From positions 10,817,669 through 10,881,668 of the forward strand of contig NW_004624795.1 in assembly GCF_000247695.1 (NCBI RefSeq): 64,000 bases of DNA, written 5' to 3'. Positions 23,990 through 35,089 of this stretch are shown here, piece after piece; the stretch's first letter is position 1, and each line of letters opens with the position of its first letter. Both the position numbers and the translations under genes were made by a program. Below the pieces are notes generated by a model. That model saw only the letters and a list, made by a program, of their open reading frames with translations. It had not been told where the DNA came from and did not search any database. Source of the stretch: Heterocephalus glaber (Eukaryota > Chordata > Mammalia > Rodentia > Bathyergidae).

Positions 23990-24848
23990 TTTATTAATTC
24001 CTTAACAAGTAATGGGTCCAGGTGAAAGTGACTGAAGGCCAAGGACAGGGCAGGTGTAAGATGATGTGACTACATTATGATCTTTCAGGTAGAAAGCACG
24101 GGTTACCTACAATAGAGAAGAAAAACCAGACTTCCCTTTTGTAACACTGGAGACTGGAAGACAGCGGGGTAGCATCGACAGATTGCAGAGTGAAAGGCAG
24201 TTATGCAAAGAGCCAATGTAAACCTATATGGACCTCATTAGTTGCTAAGGCACAATTGAAACAATCTTTGATATTTAAAAATATAAAGAGCCCTTATGGA
24301 AATGGTAGGAGACCTGAGGTTGGAGAAGTGATTAAGATGAAACATGTATGTGTACCACTTCGCCAAGAGGAATGTAAGTATTATGTATCACAAACATATT
24401 CAAATAAAATTTAATAAGATTTAGAGAGCTCCCATTCCCAATGTCAGCAAGATTTAAGAATCAAGACTAAACTCTAACAAAATAGCAAGGAGTCATGAAT
24501 ACAGACTTTAAATGAGTAAGGCAAAAAGAAGAAAGCAGTATTGACTGGGGAATCTTTCTAGGTGCTAAGAAATGAGTGGGCAATGTAAGAAAGCACAAAG
24601 TATAGGAACATTGCAAGAGCAATAAAGGGAATTATAATAAAAGTCTTAAGTATAAAAACTCTAGACAATTGAAGAAAGAATCTCAGAATTTGGGGCAAAG
24701 AAGGGCAAGAGGAAAACAATGTAAAGTTTCATCTTCCAGTGAGGTGAGAGGGAAGGGTAATGGAAGTGAGGGTATTCTAAAGACAGCTTAAAGATCTAAT
24801 TTAATTGGCTATGATAAAGGAAAGGGCAAAATACAGCATCTTGGTGGA
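23990..24848. other. Single-copy stretch, no gene seen
   Basis: AT-rich, purine-biased on the plus strand, with frequent AAGAAAG/AATAAAG motifs. No repeat recognised and no frame above 74 codons. Confidence 0.45.
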
Positions 24849-24849
24849 A

Positions 24850-24912
24850 GTAATTTTGGAGTACCTTGGGGATTGAGTCCAAGGTCTTTGCACTGAACTA
24901 CGTTACCGGGCT
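24850..24912 (-). repeat. ID-half fragment (B1-dID or ID), minus strand
   Basis: TTGGAGTACCTTGGGGATTG, GTCCAAGGTCTTTGCACTGA and ACTACGTTACCGGGCT are a diverged reverse complement of the ID body. No B1 half is attached. Confidence 0.6.
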
Positions 24913-24917
24913 GTAGA

Positions 24918-25510
24918 GGACTGATTAATGGTCAACTTGTAACACCCAGCTGAATTGAATCACCGTGGTCTGGGCATGGAGGATCCACCTGAGGATTATT
25001 ACCAATAGCCATAAAAAGAGAACAGGAGGGGCAGATGGTGGCCTGTTGATTTTCTAGGAGAAGCTTGCTTCGGATGGTTTTCCTGATGCAAATCAGGCTG
25101 TTCTCGTCAGAGGAGGAGCTCGGGGCCTTGCTGTTGCTCAAAATGGATGCTGTTTTCGTCAGGGGAGATCGGATCTTCACCATGAGCATCACTTCCTGGC
25201 TCCAATGTGGATCCCTCAGAGTGGTGGCACAAATCCTTCATCTCACCGGCATAGATTTTTCTGGCTTCCACCACTGACCTTTGGGCCTTCCCAGTGCAGA
25301 TCCTCAATAGGGAAAAGCATGAGACATTGCTGTGGGCTCTAGGCCACTGGCTGGACTCAAGGAGGACATTGCCTTGGACTCTAAGCCTTTAGCTGAACTT
25401 GTGTGGGATGCTGCTGGGATCCAGACCCTTGGCTGGATTCTGTGGGCTTCTAGTGTGTGGTTAATCTCTTGCACTCCTTTGCATTTGACTTTTTGAGTAA
25501 TTATCATAAA
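24918..25510 (-). mobile_element. Unassigned LTR-like block with a coding-like minus-strand stretch and 42-bp repeats
   Basis: The edge GATTAATGGTCAACTTGTAA-CACC resembles the start or end of ERVL LTRs. Read on the minus strand it includes two open stretches in different frames (24932-25192 and 25107-25307), which would need a frameshift to join. Neither matches a family I know. Three imperfect 42-bp repeats lie at about 25322-25447. The most economical reading is a decayed LTR with internal repeats, and a decayed gene fragment is the alternative. The function is unknown. Confidence 0.35.
25322..25447. repeat. Three imperfect 42-bp tandem repeats
   Basis: Units begin near 25328, 25370 and 25411, each with a CTGTGGGCTCTAGGCC/CTTGGACTCTAAGCC/CTGGGATCCAGACCC segment followed by CTGGCTGGACT/TTTAGCTGAACT/TTGGCTGGATT. 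The period divides by three, so the minus strand can translate as 14-residue repeats resembling SAKGLESKAMS and PASGLEPTAMS. Confidence 0.6.
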
Positions 25511-25569
25511 ATAATCTTAGAAATTATGTGTCATGTACTTAATGTATTCCCTTGCCAAACCCTGACTAC

Positions 25570-25708
25570 AACACAGGCTTTTTTATATTTTGAGACAAAG
25601 TCTTCCTAAGTTGATAAATTGCCTAAGCTGGGCTCAAACTTCGGATCTTTCTGTCTTAGTTTCCCAGAGTGCTAGGACTACAGGCATGTGCCACCAAACC
25701 TGACTAAA
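25570..25708 (-). repeat. B1 SINE, minus strand
   Basis: TTTTGAGACAAAGTCTTCCT, CTAAGCTGGGCTCAAACTTC, CAGAGTGCTAGGACTACAGG and CATGTGCCACCAAACCTGACTA are a diverged reverse B1, probably the B1 half of a B1-dID. Confidence 0.85.
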
Positions 25709-25953
25709 AGTTTTATTTTAAGTGCAGAATAAAAAAGGTAACCATTAAAGGGAAAGGGCAAGTATATTAAAAATTTCAAATTTACAAGGTGAAGTGAAAT
25801 GTTCATCAAGTTATTTAAATCAAAAAAAATTAGCAAAATAGAAAAGTGGAAATTCTTAAAATAAATATCATAGAGTAATATGGAAGGCATAAAGTGACTT
25901 AAATATGATTAAGTACAATTATTCCATCAAATACAGACTGTCAAGTTGACTTT

Positions 25954-26041
25954 TTTTTTTTTTTTTGTACCAGGGATTGAACTCTGGAGCTCGCACTTGC
26001 GAGGCAGGTGACAGAAACACTGAGCTAAATCCTCAGCCTCA
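25954..26041 (-). repeat. ID SINE, minus strand, with intact target duplication
   Basis: A T16-rich tail, then GTACCAGGGATTGAACTCTG, CTTGCGAGGCAGGTGACAGA and GAGCTAAATCCTCAGCC. The flanking 15-bp duplication TGTCAAGTTGACTTT is perfect (25939-25953 and 26042-26056). Confidence 0.95.
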
Positions 26042-26355
26042 TGTCAAGTTGACTTTTAAAAATTTATTTATGTATGTGTAAGAAAGGCATTTGACTGTTA
26101 AAAGTTGAACATAGGGAGATGTGTAATAAATTATGAGACAAAGACAAGCAGGAGATCAGTTACAAGTGTTACTACTACTGTCAGGAAAAGGAGCATGTAC
26201 AAGTACCATACATAGAAACGGATCATAAGGTATACAGTTTTGTGGAAATTTACGACCCAGATTTGTGTTCTCTTTGGATCTGGGTGCTTCTGCAGTATCT
26301 GGAAGTTTTCATTTTGAAATGGGCCCTAGGGGTCTAGATGCTTTAAATATGTTGG

Positions 26356-26442
26356 GTTTTTTTTTTTGGTGCCGGGGATCGAACTCCGATCCTTGTGCTT
26401 GCAGGGCAGGTGGCGGAACCACTGAGCTAAATATCCAGCCCA
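26356..26442 (-). repeat. ID SINE, minus strand, with intact target duplication
   Basis: GGTGCCGGGGATCGAACTCC, GCTTGCAGGGCAGGTGGCGG and TGAGCTAAATATCCAGCCCA. The flanking 15-bp duplication CTTTAAATATGTTGG is perfect (26341-26355 and 26443-26457). It breaks an otherwise continuous single-copy segment. Confidence 0.95.
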
Positions 26443-26679
26443 CTTTAAATATGTTGGAATCTGGTTTGGGGGTTGCAAAAGAAAAGATACAAAGATCAGC
26501 TGGCTCTGTTGGCTCTTTGAATGGCCCAGCTGACTAAAGAAGCACCGTGTGTGTCCAAGTTCACTCAGAGATCCAGACCCTGGCCATTTGTTGGATGGGA
26601 TCTACTCTAGTGGCACCTTGGTATCTTATTATTTTACTTCTTATGGTGTTCTAGTTTGGGCTGGTGTTGCCAGGGTGGT

Positions 26680-27125
26680 AGAACATTTCACTGACATACT
26701 CTTTTTCAGATGAAAATGCCGAAAAGTTATGTGCTTATAAATTAATGGGTTTATAAGAATATTCCTTAGGCATGCATGGTGCACTTGCCTATAATCCCAG
26801 CACTCAGAAGGCTGAGACAGGAGGCTCATTGTGAGTTCAAGGCCAGCCTGGGCTACATAATGAGGCCCTGTCTCAACAAACAAACAAAAACAAAGATATT
26901 TAATGATATTCTTCTAATCTTTGACCCAGCAATTCTTTTAGGAATTTATTCTTTGAAAATAATAAAAGTGTACACAAGTTATTCACTAGAGTTTTATACA
27001 TGAATGTAAATATTGGATAGTAGCCAAAATTTCCAGTAAAAGAATATTGACTAAATAAACTGTGTATGTTTTACAATGAAATACTATGCAATTATTAGAG
27101 TAATATAAATAAGTGCCTCGTAATG
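26680..27125 (+). mobile_element. L1 3' end fragment, split by a B1
   Basis: After the B1 the text ACCCAGCAATTCTTTTAGGA, TTTATACATGAATGTAAATA, AATAAACTGTGTATGTTTTA and GAAATACTATGCAATTATTA follows the order of an L1 3' region. The flank at 26690-26769 is probably its upstream part. Confidence 0.65.
26770..26898 (+). repeat. B1 SINE
   Basis: GGCATGCATGGTGCACTTGC, ATAATCCCAGCACTCAGAAG, GAGTTCAAGGCCAGCCTGGG and GGCCCTGTCTCAACAAACAA form a B1 with a (CAAA)n-like tail. Confidence 0.93.
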
Positions 27126-27754
27126 TTAAGAGAAATAAAGCAGACACATAACCTTAAGCATCACATAGTTTCTCATTCTGGGTGGTCCGGATGACACTGG
27201 CTTTGCTCAGTCTCCTTGGCAAGTCACTGTATCCCTGAGCTCAGGGTGAGAAAGGGAGATGTCTGGGTTCGGGGCTTAGAAATGTCTTGTTGAACTCATC
27301 TGAGTTGCTGAACGGCCAGGTGAGCTCCTGCTACTTCGTTCTCCCACCCTGGACTCTGTGAGCCACAGCTGGAGCCCCTTTTGCTGCCATCCCACAGTCT
27401 GTCAGCAACGATGTCATCCAACTCCTCCTCATCCTCGGCTCACATCTGCTGCTCTCTGGACGCCTTTCCAGAGCGCCCCCAGACTTCCTCATAGCGATGC
27501 TGAACCCCAGAGCAAAAGTGGTTAGAACCTAGAAACCTGGGCCTCCTCCCAAAGCAGCCAGTCCTGGATTGGAAAACATCTGGTTTTAGGTCTTTCGTTA
27601 TCTTAAATATTTATACAATACATGTATTTAATTTTTCGGTTTTGTTTTGTAGACGCAACTAGTATTTCCTCCAACAGCTTTAAGAAAATTGTCTCCAGGT
27701 ATCCCCTCCACACCCCACTAACCTGAGATTATTCGAACTCTCCTTGGAGAAGCA
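27126..27754. other. Single-copy, GC-richer stretch
   Basis: No repeat recognised. 27180-27540 is the most GC-rich part of this neighbourhood, but it shows no CpG island-like density, no splice-bounded open frame and no recognisable protein. Confidence 0.4.
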
Positions 27755-27970
27755 TGGGTGAAAGACTCAGGAGAATCTGGTTCAAATCCAGGCTACATCT
27801 TTTAGGAACTGTGTGATCGTAGACAGTTAATTGAACTCTCCAACATTTTGTTTCTTCATCTGTAAAAGGAGGATTAAATACACCAGCCTCGCATGATTAC
27901 TGTGAAGACAAAATGATCTATTCAGATTGTTACACTCCTAGGAATGTGATAAGTGTTCAAGTAGTTCCTT
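27755..27970 (+). repeat. MIR SINE
   Basis: GAATCTGGTTCAAATCCAGG, GGAACTGTGTGATCGTAGAC, GTTTCTTCATCTGTAAAAGG, AGGATTAAATACACCAGCCT and ATGTGATAAGTGTTCAAGTA give a nearly complete MIR. Confidence 0.88.
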
Positions 27971-27999
27971 TCCTTTCCTTCTCTTTTCCCTTTTAGTTA

Positions 28000-28300
28000 T
28001 TTTAAAATTAATTTTACTGGTACAATTTAGATATACATAACGATCACAGTCATCATAGGGAATTTGTTCCTGTACGTATCTTGATTCCTCTTTTTTCCTC
28101 ATTGTCCTCCCCTCTCTTCAATCCTCCTTTCCCTCCGTATTTACAAAAGCTTTGAGGATAAACTTGAGATATTTAGAGCTAAAATGGATGCACCTCGAGA
28201 CTATACTCTTAAGTGAAATAAGTCGGACACATGTGTGTAAATATCGCATTGTCTCTCTGGTGTGAGAAACTGAAAGTCTAAATAAGGATCAAAAATGTAT
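28000..28300 (+). mobile_element. LINE-1 3' UTR-like fragment
   Basis: AAAATGGATGCACCTCGAGA-CTATACTCTTAAGTGAAATA-AGT followed by CGGACACATGTGTGTAAATA-TCGCATTGTCTCTCTGGTGT matches the L1 tail 'atggatgaacctagaggatattatgttaagtgaaataagccagacacag'. The segment at 57995-58260 has a similar preceding CTCC/CTTTCCC-rich stretch. Confidence 0.6.
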
Positions 28301-28645
28301 AATAAGTATTGTGAAATAGGAAGAAATTGTTCAAAAGGAAAGGGTACTGGGGAGGAGAGAAGAGAAAGGAAGGAAAGGGGAAAAATTAGAAAAGAAGGAA
28401 AAAAATGGAAACAGAGCTCTTTTTCCCTTTTAAAGAAATCCCTCCCTAACCCTACTGTAGCCTTGGGCCCTGAGAGAGGAGCAGATGGAAGGAACACTGT
28501 CCACTCCATCCCCTTACCTCTGCCTAGCATGCATTCTGGAGCACCCTAAAGGGAAGCAGTCTGACCTTATCTTAAAAATTGACAAATAAGCTGCCACCAT
28601 TGGTAACTCATTTCTGTTGACCTTTTGTTCTATCTGTCTATTCAC
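28301..28645. other. Purine-rich single-copy stretch
   Basis: GGAAGGAAAGGGGAAAAATT-type purine run at 28340-28420. No gene or repeat recognised. Confidence 0.4.
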
Positions 28646-28649
28646 AAGA

Positions 28650-29230
28650 AACATACATTTGCACCTGTACTATACCAGGAACTTTTCTAGGTCTCACAAA
28701 CTCAAAAAGATATTTGACATAATTTCCTTCGTTAGGATGCTCACAATGTAGTAAGGAAAAATCTGCAAATAAGCAATTGCAATACCATTTAATCAGTGCT
28801 AAGAAAATCCACAGACTACTCTGATTATACAGGATGCGAATCCTCAAGGATTTGGAAGGTGATAGATGGCCTGAAAGATAATTAGGAGGGCTTCCCAAGG
28901 GAGGGCATACATTATTCAAGACCTCACAAGTGCAAGTGAGAAGTGAGAAGGGCTGTGAAAATTTCATTTCAAGTAGAATCTCAGAGGTAGAAAGCATGAG
29001 TCAGGAAAGCAAAAATTGTTAAATAAGACTCCATATCAATAGCGTGAGAAATGGCGAAGGGTATAAAGTTACAGACAATGAGCACATTGCCCAACTTGCC
29101 CCTGTGAAAATGGAATGAATAAATGAGAACACAGAGACAAGAATTAGACATGTTACTATGGTAACCCAGGCAAATGATGTTGAAAAACCAATCTAATGGC
29201 CAGGGCAAAATGAGGAAAGCCAGACTTACA
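28650..29230 (-). repeat. L2 LINE 3' region, minus strand
   Basis: GCACCTGTACTATACCAGGA, ACTTTTCTAGGTCTCACAAA, GGATGCTCACAATGTAGTAA, AGGGCTTCCCAAGGGAGGGC and a later GGTAACCCAGGCAAATGATG-type segment give the antisense L2 order ('ctactatgtgccaggcact ... agtgaacaagac ... gctcacattcta'). Confidence 0.65.
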
Positions 29231-29624
29231 AGACTTACAGGACAGAGAATTTTCAAAATTGTGATGTACAATGTTTTGGACCACATAGACTCTGTTTCCC
29301 TAGTTCTTAATTTCTGCTTCCCATATATGTTAGGGCAGTTGGTATTGTATCACTTTACAGTGCTTGGTGAAAGAAGAGATGACAGAAACAATGATTGGGA
29401 AATGTGACATTTACAATTTGACAATGACAAAATAACAATAACAACTTTTTCTCTTTTTTGCCTAATAAGAATGGGCTATTGTGAAGTTATAAAAAAATGA
29501 GTATTTCCTGTCATTTTATTTTTTCAATTGTTCATTCATTTTAAGAAGTCAATATATTATCTTTAGGTTGATGGGAGAAAGATTCATAATAATCATGTAT
29601 GTTGAATGCCTCATAAACTAGAAA

Positions 29625-29675
<51 letters not shown>

Positions 29676-32615
29676 TGCTCATTTGATTTGTCCAATGGGT
29701 TTGAGGTGAATGTGTCTCTTCATTTTATAGGCAGGGGGATCAAGGCTCAGATTTGCCTCAAAATACCCGGCAGCTATGTCAGAAATTGGTCTCAGCTTGA
29801 TTCACTTCTAGTGCCACACTACCTCACAATGGCAATCATGAGATTAGGATTCCTTCTTCTCCATTTGGGAAGCTTTTGGGGACAGTGGTTATAGCAGGAA
29901 TCTGCAGGAGGAGACAGCCCCAGGTCTTGGTTCATGTTAAGTCTCTCCCTGAAATCCTCCAGACAAATCACTTGGCATGCTATTGGAGGGGTGGGGGTTT
30001 ATTTAGTTTCCCTGGATGTTTCTTTAAGGATGTCAGGAGGAATTAGCCAATACTAATCTCAAACAGGATATCCTTCAGGGAAAACACTCGACACTAAATA
30101 CAAACAAGACATTTCAAACTGAAGAATCACAGACACTGGAGAATCCCTTACGTTTAGTTCTTGGGATGTGTATGTTTGGGTAGTTTCAGTTTGGTGGACC
30201 ACCCACTAGGGATATGTGAGTCTTTCTGTTGCCCTGTGTGAGTCTTGGTGAATGTATAACCAAGATTCTCCTTCATTCTACATATGCTTATGTATGCACA
30301 TTTTCCCCCTGTGTATTACTTTTTTTTCCCTTGTGTATTTCTTTATGTGCGGTGTCTCTGTTCCCTGGCTCCCCAAAATATATCTTCTAGCGTAGTCACG
30401 TGTGTCTAGCATAGTAGTCATGACATGTAGTCATGTCCCTCTAAATTCAGCCGGGACCACCCACAGTGAATTATGTGAATCTGGATGGAGAGTTCCCTGG
30501 GAAGAAATCTTCAGCAGATTTTGCTGTCCTCTGCCTTTAGGGTTTGGTCTCCACCACTTCCTGGCCATGAAAACTAGAAACCTACTTCTGGAGTCTTCTT
30601 ACTGAGGGTCAATAAGAGGAGGGACTGACGATTCAGTCCCCTAAGCCTCTGCTGAGTCTATGTTTGAAAGTCCCTTTCCTGCCTTCCAAGTGTTCTTCTG
30701 AATACCCCATTGTTATAGTCAAACTCACCACCCTTTTGAGGGATTTAATGGCTAAATCAGATCTTTTCTTTTTCATGGCACGTCTCAAGGCGGGACCCCC
30801 CAACTCTTATCTCGGCCACTGATCTTTCCCACTGGAAACTGGTGCCAGTGTGTCCCAGATGCCTTTCAGTCCCAGAGAGAGCACGTCAGAGTAAACAAAT
30901 CGAAACACCAAGAGGATATTTACAGCCACTGACCAAGTTCCCAATTTCCTTGGCTGGCCCTGTGGACAATGCTCTCCTGCCTCAGCTCCCAATTGTACTG
31001 TCAGAAATTGATACGGTACCAAGATTGAGAAAATATTATGCTAAGTCAGTCAATAGGCTGGCAAAACATGGTCTACCATTTCTTTAGGGGACCTGGAACT
31101 AAATGTTTGTTTGTTTTCACAGTGATAGCTTCAATCATCACAAATTCTCAGTCTCTCCTGACTAAACTTCCTGGTGTATTTCCCAGGGACTCATGGGAAT
31201 CTGGCTTCAGAGTAGAGGAGGCTGTTGGCATCTCACGACATGAGCTTCTCTTTGCAAGGGTCACAAACCAACTGTGCAAGCCCCTACCAGCCAAGGCAAA
31301 GAAATTCCGAGTGGAATCATCTAAGACCATTCAAGCCAACTGCCTCAAGGGCCCTAGGGGCCATGATCATCAACCAACCAATGCTGACATATTAAAACTT
31401 CTGGATTTTGTTCTGAGGCCTTGGAGAGACGAAAGATCAACTGTAGTTAATTCTTAAATTCTGCTTTACAAGCAATTCTTTCTCAAGAATCTTACCATAT
31501 AGTAAGAATCTGCCCTAGTGTTTTAAGTCACGCTCCATAATAAGGCACCACTGAATCTACTTGACCTCTCTCTTTTATCACTTATGTTCATTTCCCTCGA
31601 CACCATACACTGGGTCCTTTCTTCTAGCTTTTTGCCGCTCTTGTTGAAATTAGAATGTCTTTCTTTTTTCTGTTTTGCAAAATCCCACTCCTCTTTTTGG
31701 GCTTAATGGAAAGAACTCCTCTTCCACCTCTCCCTCTCCCTGTTAGGATGTCTTATATCATCCAGAGCCTCCTTCTCTTTCTCTCTATTTTCCTTATTTT
31801 TTTCCTACAGTTTCCTCTTCCTACCACCTTTATGATATGCAGGGTTTCCCCAAGGATGAAATGCAAATGTGGCAAGCAAGATGCCTAGGGCACAAAATCT
31901 AAGGGGGCTTTGACTTGCAAGGTTGTGGACTGAGAATTTGAGGCGCCTGCATCTCCCTTGCCTCATCTTCCTTCTGGTCCTGCTTCAGCTGACCAAATCC
32001 TCCCTCAAGAAAGACAGACAGAAATCACCTCAGGGTCACTGTGCTGCCTTGTATTCAAGCCCTGTATGGAGACTTCTTTTCTCTGGATTTGTTTTCATTT
32101 GAAGGCATTAGCTACAAATCTCTCACCCTGGCAGAAAATCATGGAATTCTCTGAAACTGACCCTATTACTAAAAGTGGTCACTTTCCTTCCCACAGTCTT
32201 ACAATATAATCACATCACGATTTCACAATTTTGGTTCAGTAGTCTGTGTTTAAATTATCATGATCACTGCAACATTATCATAGTTGAGCCTGTAGGATAG
32301 TGTATGTACATTTCCTTCCTCTATAATATTTTCCTTCTTGTAGACTTAAGAGTATTTTTTTTTAACTAGTATTTTGTTTTTGCTCAGTTTTTCACTTACC
32401 TATTACTAATTGAAGCATACATCATTGCCAGGACCATAAAACTCCTTTCAGTGTGGAAATTCAAGGGAACTTACTCATTCTGTCTCCCTGGCACTCGATC
32501 TTCATTCTCTGCACTGAATTCCTTCCTCTTTGAGATGCGGTTCTGAAATCACAAGAGGATTTCCCTTCCTCCTTCTCCTGGAAGTTCCTTCCCACCTCCA
32601 GGCCTCAATCTCTGT
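29231..32615. other. Single-copy stretch, no gene seen
   Basis: About 3.4 kb with few recognisable repeats apart from the AT tract. The longest frame is 31038-31457 (139 codons, plus strand) with no family signature. 31560-31830 is T/C-rich. I name no gene here. 30720-31470 has a balanced composition and could be a decayed LTR, but I could not place it. Confidence 0.45.
29627..29672 (+). repeat. (AT)23 microsatellite
   Basis: An uninterrupted 46-base alternating AT tract. Such tracts form cruciforms or slipped structures and are length-variable. Confidence 0.97.
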
Positions 32616-32619
32616 GTCC

Positions 32620-33125
32620 TGGGCCACAGATTTCTTTATTGTTGGCTTACTCCGTTTGTTGGCAGAACAAATATTTCAGACCTTGCATGTAAAAAAGAAA
32701 CATGCTTTTATTCTCTCCCCATTCTTCCTTAATAGTCTGACTGGGACTAGAATTCTGGGTGAGAAATACTTTTCTGAAGTATTGCTTCATTATCTTCTAG
32801 CTACCAACACTGCTAAATACAAACAGTTTGATTTCTAGTTGTATGTGACTTCTCCCTCCACCCCGTCCCTCTATTTGGATATTTCTAGGATCTTCTCTTT
32901 ATAGGTTGTATTCTGAAATTTTGTGACGTGTACCACATAATAGTTTCTTTTTTTTATTTTAATGCTCTGCACTGGGCAATCAGTAGTTTGTTTCTCTTTT
33001 GTTTTAAACTCAGAGATTCGGTTCTGGAAATTTTTCTTGTATTATTTTGAAAGTTTCCTTCCTTTTATTGTTTTATTTTTTTTCCTCTCATCTCTCTGAA
33101 ATTCTTATCAGTCAAATGTTGGCCC
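32620..33125 (-). mobile_element. HAL1/L1 ORF1-like fragment, minus strand
   Basis: Segments AATTCTGGGTGAGAAATACT, TTTCTGAAGTATTGCTTCAT, GGATCTTCTCTTTATAGGTT, ATTCTGAAATTTTGTGACGT, GGTTCTGGAAATTTTTCTTG and AATTCTTATCAGTCAAATGTTGG match, in order, the antisense ORF1-type text of HAL1-like LINEs. Frames are broken. Confidence 0.65.
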
Positions 33126-33130
33126 ATGTT

Positions 33131-33560
33131 CCAGTTATCTATTGATCCAAACCAATCCTAAGAACAAAGTGCCTTAAAGCAATGGAAATCATTTACTTGC
33201 TCACAAATCTGTAATTCAGGGAGGACGGAGTGTGTGTGGGGGTGGCTTTATCTCTGCTTTATGTGGTGTCACTGGGGCGTCTTCCCTGGGTCTGGGCGAT
33301 CCATTTCCAAGATGGCTCAGATGCAGGGCTGGGAAGCTGTGTTAACTACGGACTGAGGGCCTTGGTCCCTTTCCCCTTGGGGCTCTCCACAGGGCTGCCT
33401 GAGCTTCCTCAAAAGCATGATGGCTGGGTTCCACAGTAGTGTTACAGGTCTGCATAGGAGTTGTGAGGCTCCTTGGAAGTCCCAAAGTATTATGTTGGTC
33501 ACATTCTATTTGTCAAGCAAGTCTCTTAAACCAGGTCTGTTTCAATAGCCTTCTTCCAAT
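33131..33560 (-). mobile_element. MLT1/ERVL-type LTR fragment, minus strand
   Basis: AGTTATCTATTGATCCAAAC, ATCCATTTCCAAGATGGCTC and GGGGCTCTCCACAGGGCTGC followed by CTCAAAAGCATGATGGCTGG are the reverse complement of the LTR text 'cagccatcatgttgtgaggacactcaagcagcc ... gagccatcttggaagtgga'. The sense half of the same family follows immediately, so the two copies are inverted. Confidence 0.65.
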
Positions 33561-33569
33561 AGCTATTAC

Positions 33570-33795
33570 CTTCTTCAATGAGCCACTTTGGAAGTGGATT
33601 CTCCAGGCAGTTGCATCTTCAAATAACTGCAGCCCCTGTTGATATCTCGACCCCAACCTCTTGGGAGACTTTGAGCCAGAACTGCCCCATCAAGTTCACA
33701 AATGCCTGGGCTACAAATGCTGTGAGAGTTGGTGTTTACTGTGGTTGTAATCCAGAACATTTTGGAACAGTCTGTTACCCAATTATAGATAACTA
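33570..33795 (+). mobile_element. LTR fragment of the same family, plus strand
   Basis: GAGCCACTTTGGAAGTGGAT, CTGCAGCCCCTGTTGATATC, CGACCCCAACCTCTTGGGAG and TTTGAGCCAGAACTGCCCCA, ending CAGTCTGTTACCCAATTATA-GATAACTAGTG, match the 3' half of the LTR in sense. Together with 33131-33560 it gives a head-to-tail inverted arrangement. Confidence 0.7.
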
Positions 33796-33799
33796 GTGT

Positions 33800-34820
33800 A
33801 GATTTTGATGTTTGGAAATGAGGTGATTCCAAAACAAAAATTTAAAATATGAAAGGGGTGATAGAACCAGGTAGTGAATGGACAGGGAGCCGTCAAAGAA
33901 TGCCTCAGGGAAACCCTGAAAATCTTTAACTGTTAACGGGAGTCTCATGGCCATCCACGGGGCTAACTGGTTAGGGGTGAAAGGAAAGTGAAGAAAATGT
34001 TGGAAGTCGACAGAGTAAATTGCTGAAAGAAATGTTACCATGATACGGGATTAAAAAGAGACAAACTAAAGGGAAATGGTAAGGAAAAGGTGAAGAGCTT
34101 GCTGGTTTTGAAAATTACCAGCCCCTCAGCTGGTAATTGATACTAAAATCAAGCTATAGTTTTTGGCAAAGACCAAATCTACAGCAGGGTCAGAAAAGTA
34201 TCATCTAAATATGAAGCTGATGGTAGGGCTACAAAATCCTTTAGGATCAAAACGATTTAAGAGCAATTTTGTCAAATAATGGTGTTTCTGTAGTTGCTGG
34301 CCCTTAGCAGCTTCATCAGAGCTAGAGGTAGAGAAGGGCTGATCTCAGAAACTTCTGAATAGGACTTTTGTCTAATAGAGCAAATGACAAAACAATTCAT
34401 TCAAGGCCCACAGCATTCATAAGAAACATTTAGTTTGGACTGAAAGAATTATACTTTACAGACTACAAAATGAAAATTTAAATCATTTGGACCCACAAAC
34501 GTCTTTAAGCAGGAAATGTGCTGAGGAAACTAAACAACTACAAATGAGGTATTTTTCAAGGAAAAAGAGGGCCCCAATCAAGAGCCCAAAGGACAGAGAC
34601 AAGAGGCTGGGTGTTATTTCCAAGGCTAGAGTCTCATCAGGGAACTGCAAAAGCATGCAGTTAGCAGCTCAGAATCACTAGCTGTCAGATATTCCCGGGG
34701 GGGCCGCATTTTTACAAGCATCCTGGATCATCCTACTATTGCATGTTGACTGTATGTGTGGGAATGTATTAAACAGATTTGTGTTTGTAATGAAATATTG
34801 ATTCATGATACTTAGGAAGT
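33800..34820. other. Single-copy stretch, no gene seen
   Basis: No repeat recognised except a (G)8 run at 34697-34704. Short frames only. Confidence 0.45.
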
Positions 34821-34824
34821 CATG

Positions 34825-35055
34825 AGAATTTTCTTTTTGTGGCTTATAATTCTAGAGGCTCAAGTCTAGGATTTGGCAGTCCTACCAATTTGAGTCTGGT
34901 GAGGGCAGCTTATCGTGGTGGGAGCAAATGTCAGAGCAAGTGGCCAGGTCTTGACCCTGGAGAAAGACAGACTGGGAGACTGTGGTTCAGCAGTACCCTG
35001 TATGGGACACCCTCAGGGACTGAAGAACCCCTACTTGGCCCTGCCTCCTAGTGAG
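34825..35055 (-). mobile_element. MaLR-type LTR fragment, minus strand
   Basis: GTGGCTTATAATTCTAGAGG-CTCAAGTCTAGGATTTGGCA, then TACCAATTTGAGTCTGGTGA-GGGCAGC, match the antisense MaLR text 'ttacagttctggaggctcagagtccaagatcgggcagccctat ... ctggtgaggg'. The 5' end is missing. Confidence 0.6.
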
Positions 35056-35089
35056 GCATATCATAGCATTAAATCAGTAGGTGTGCAAT

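Noticed and set aside
27375..27500. Acidic minus-strand reading (EDEEELDDIVAD) in a GC-richer segment
   Set aside because: A stop lies immediately upstream in the same frame and I see no splice structure. Acidic runs arise easily from GAGGAGGA-type DNA.
31038..31457. 139-codon open frame on the plus strand
   Set aside because: It has no recognisable motif, and the surrounding sequence shows no exon structure.
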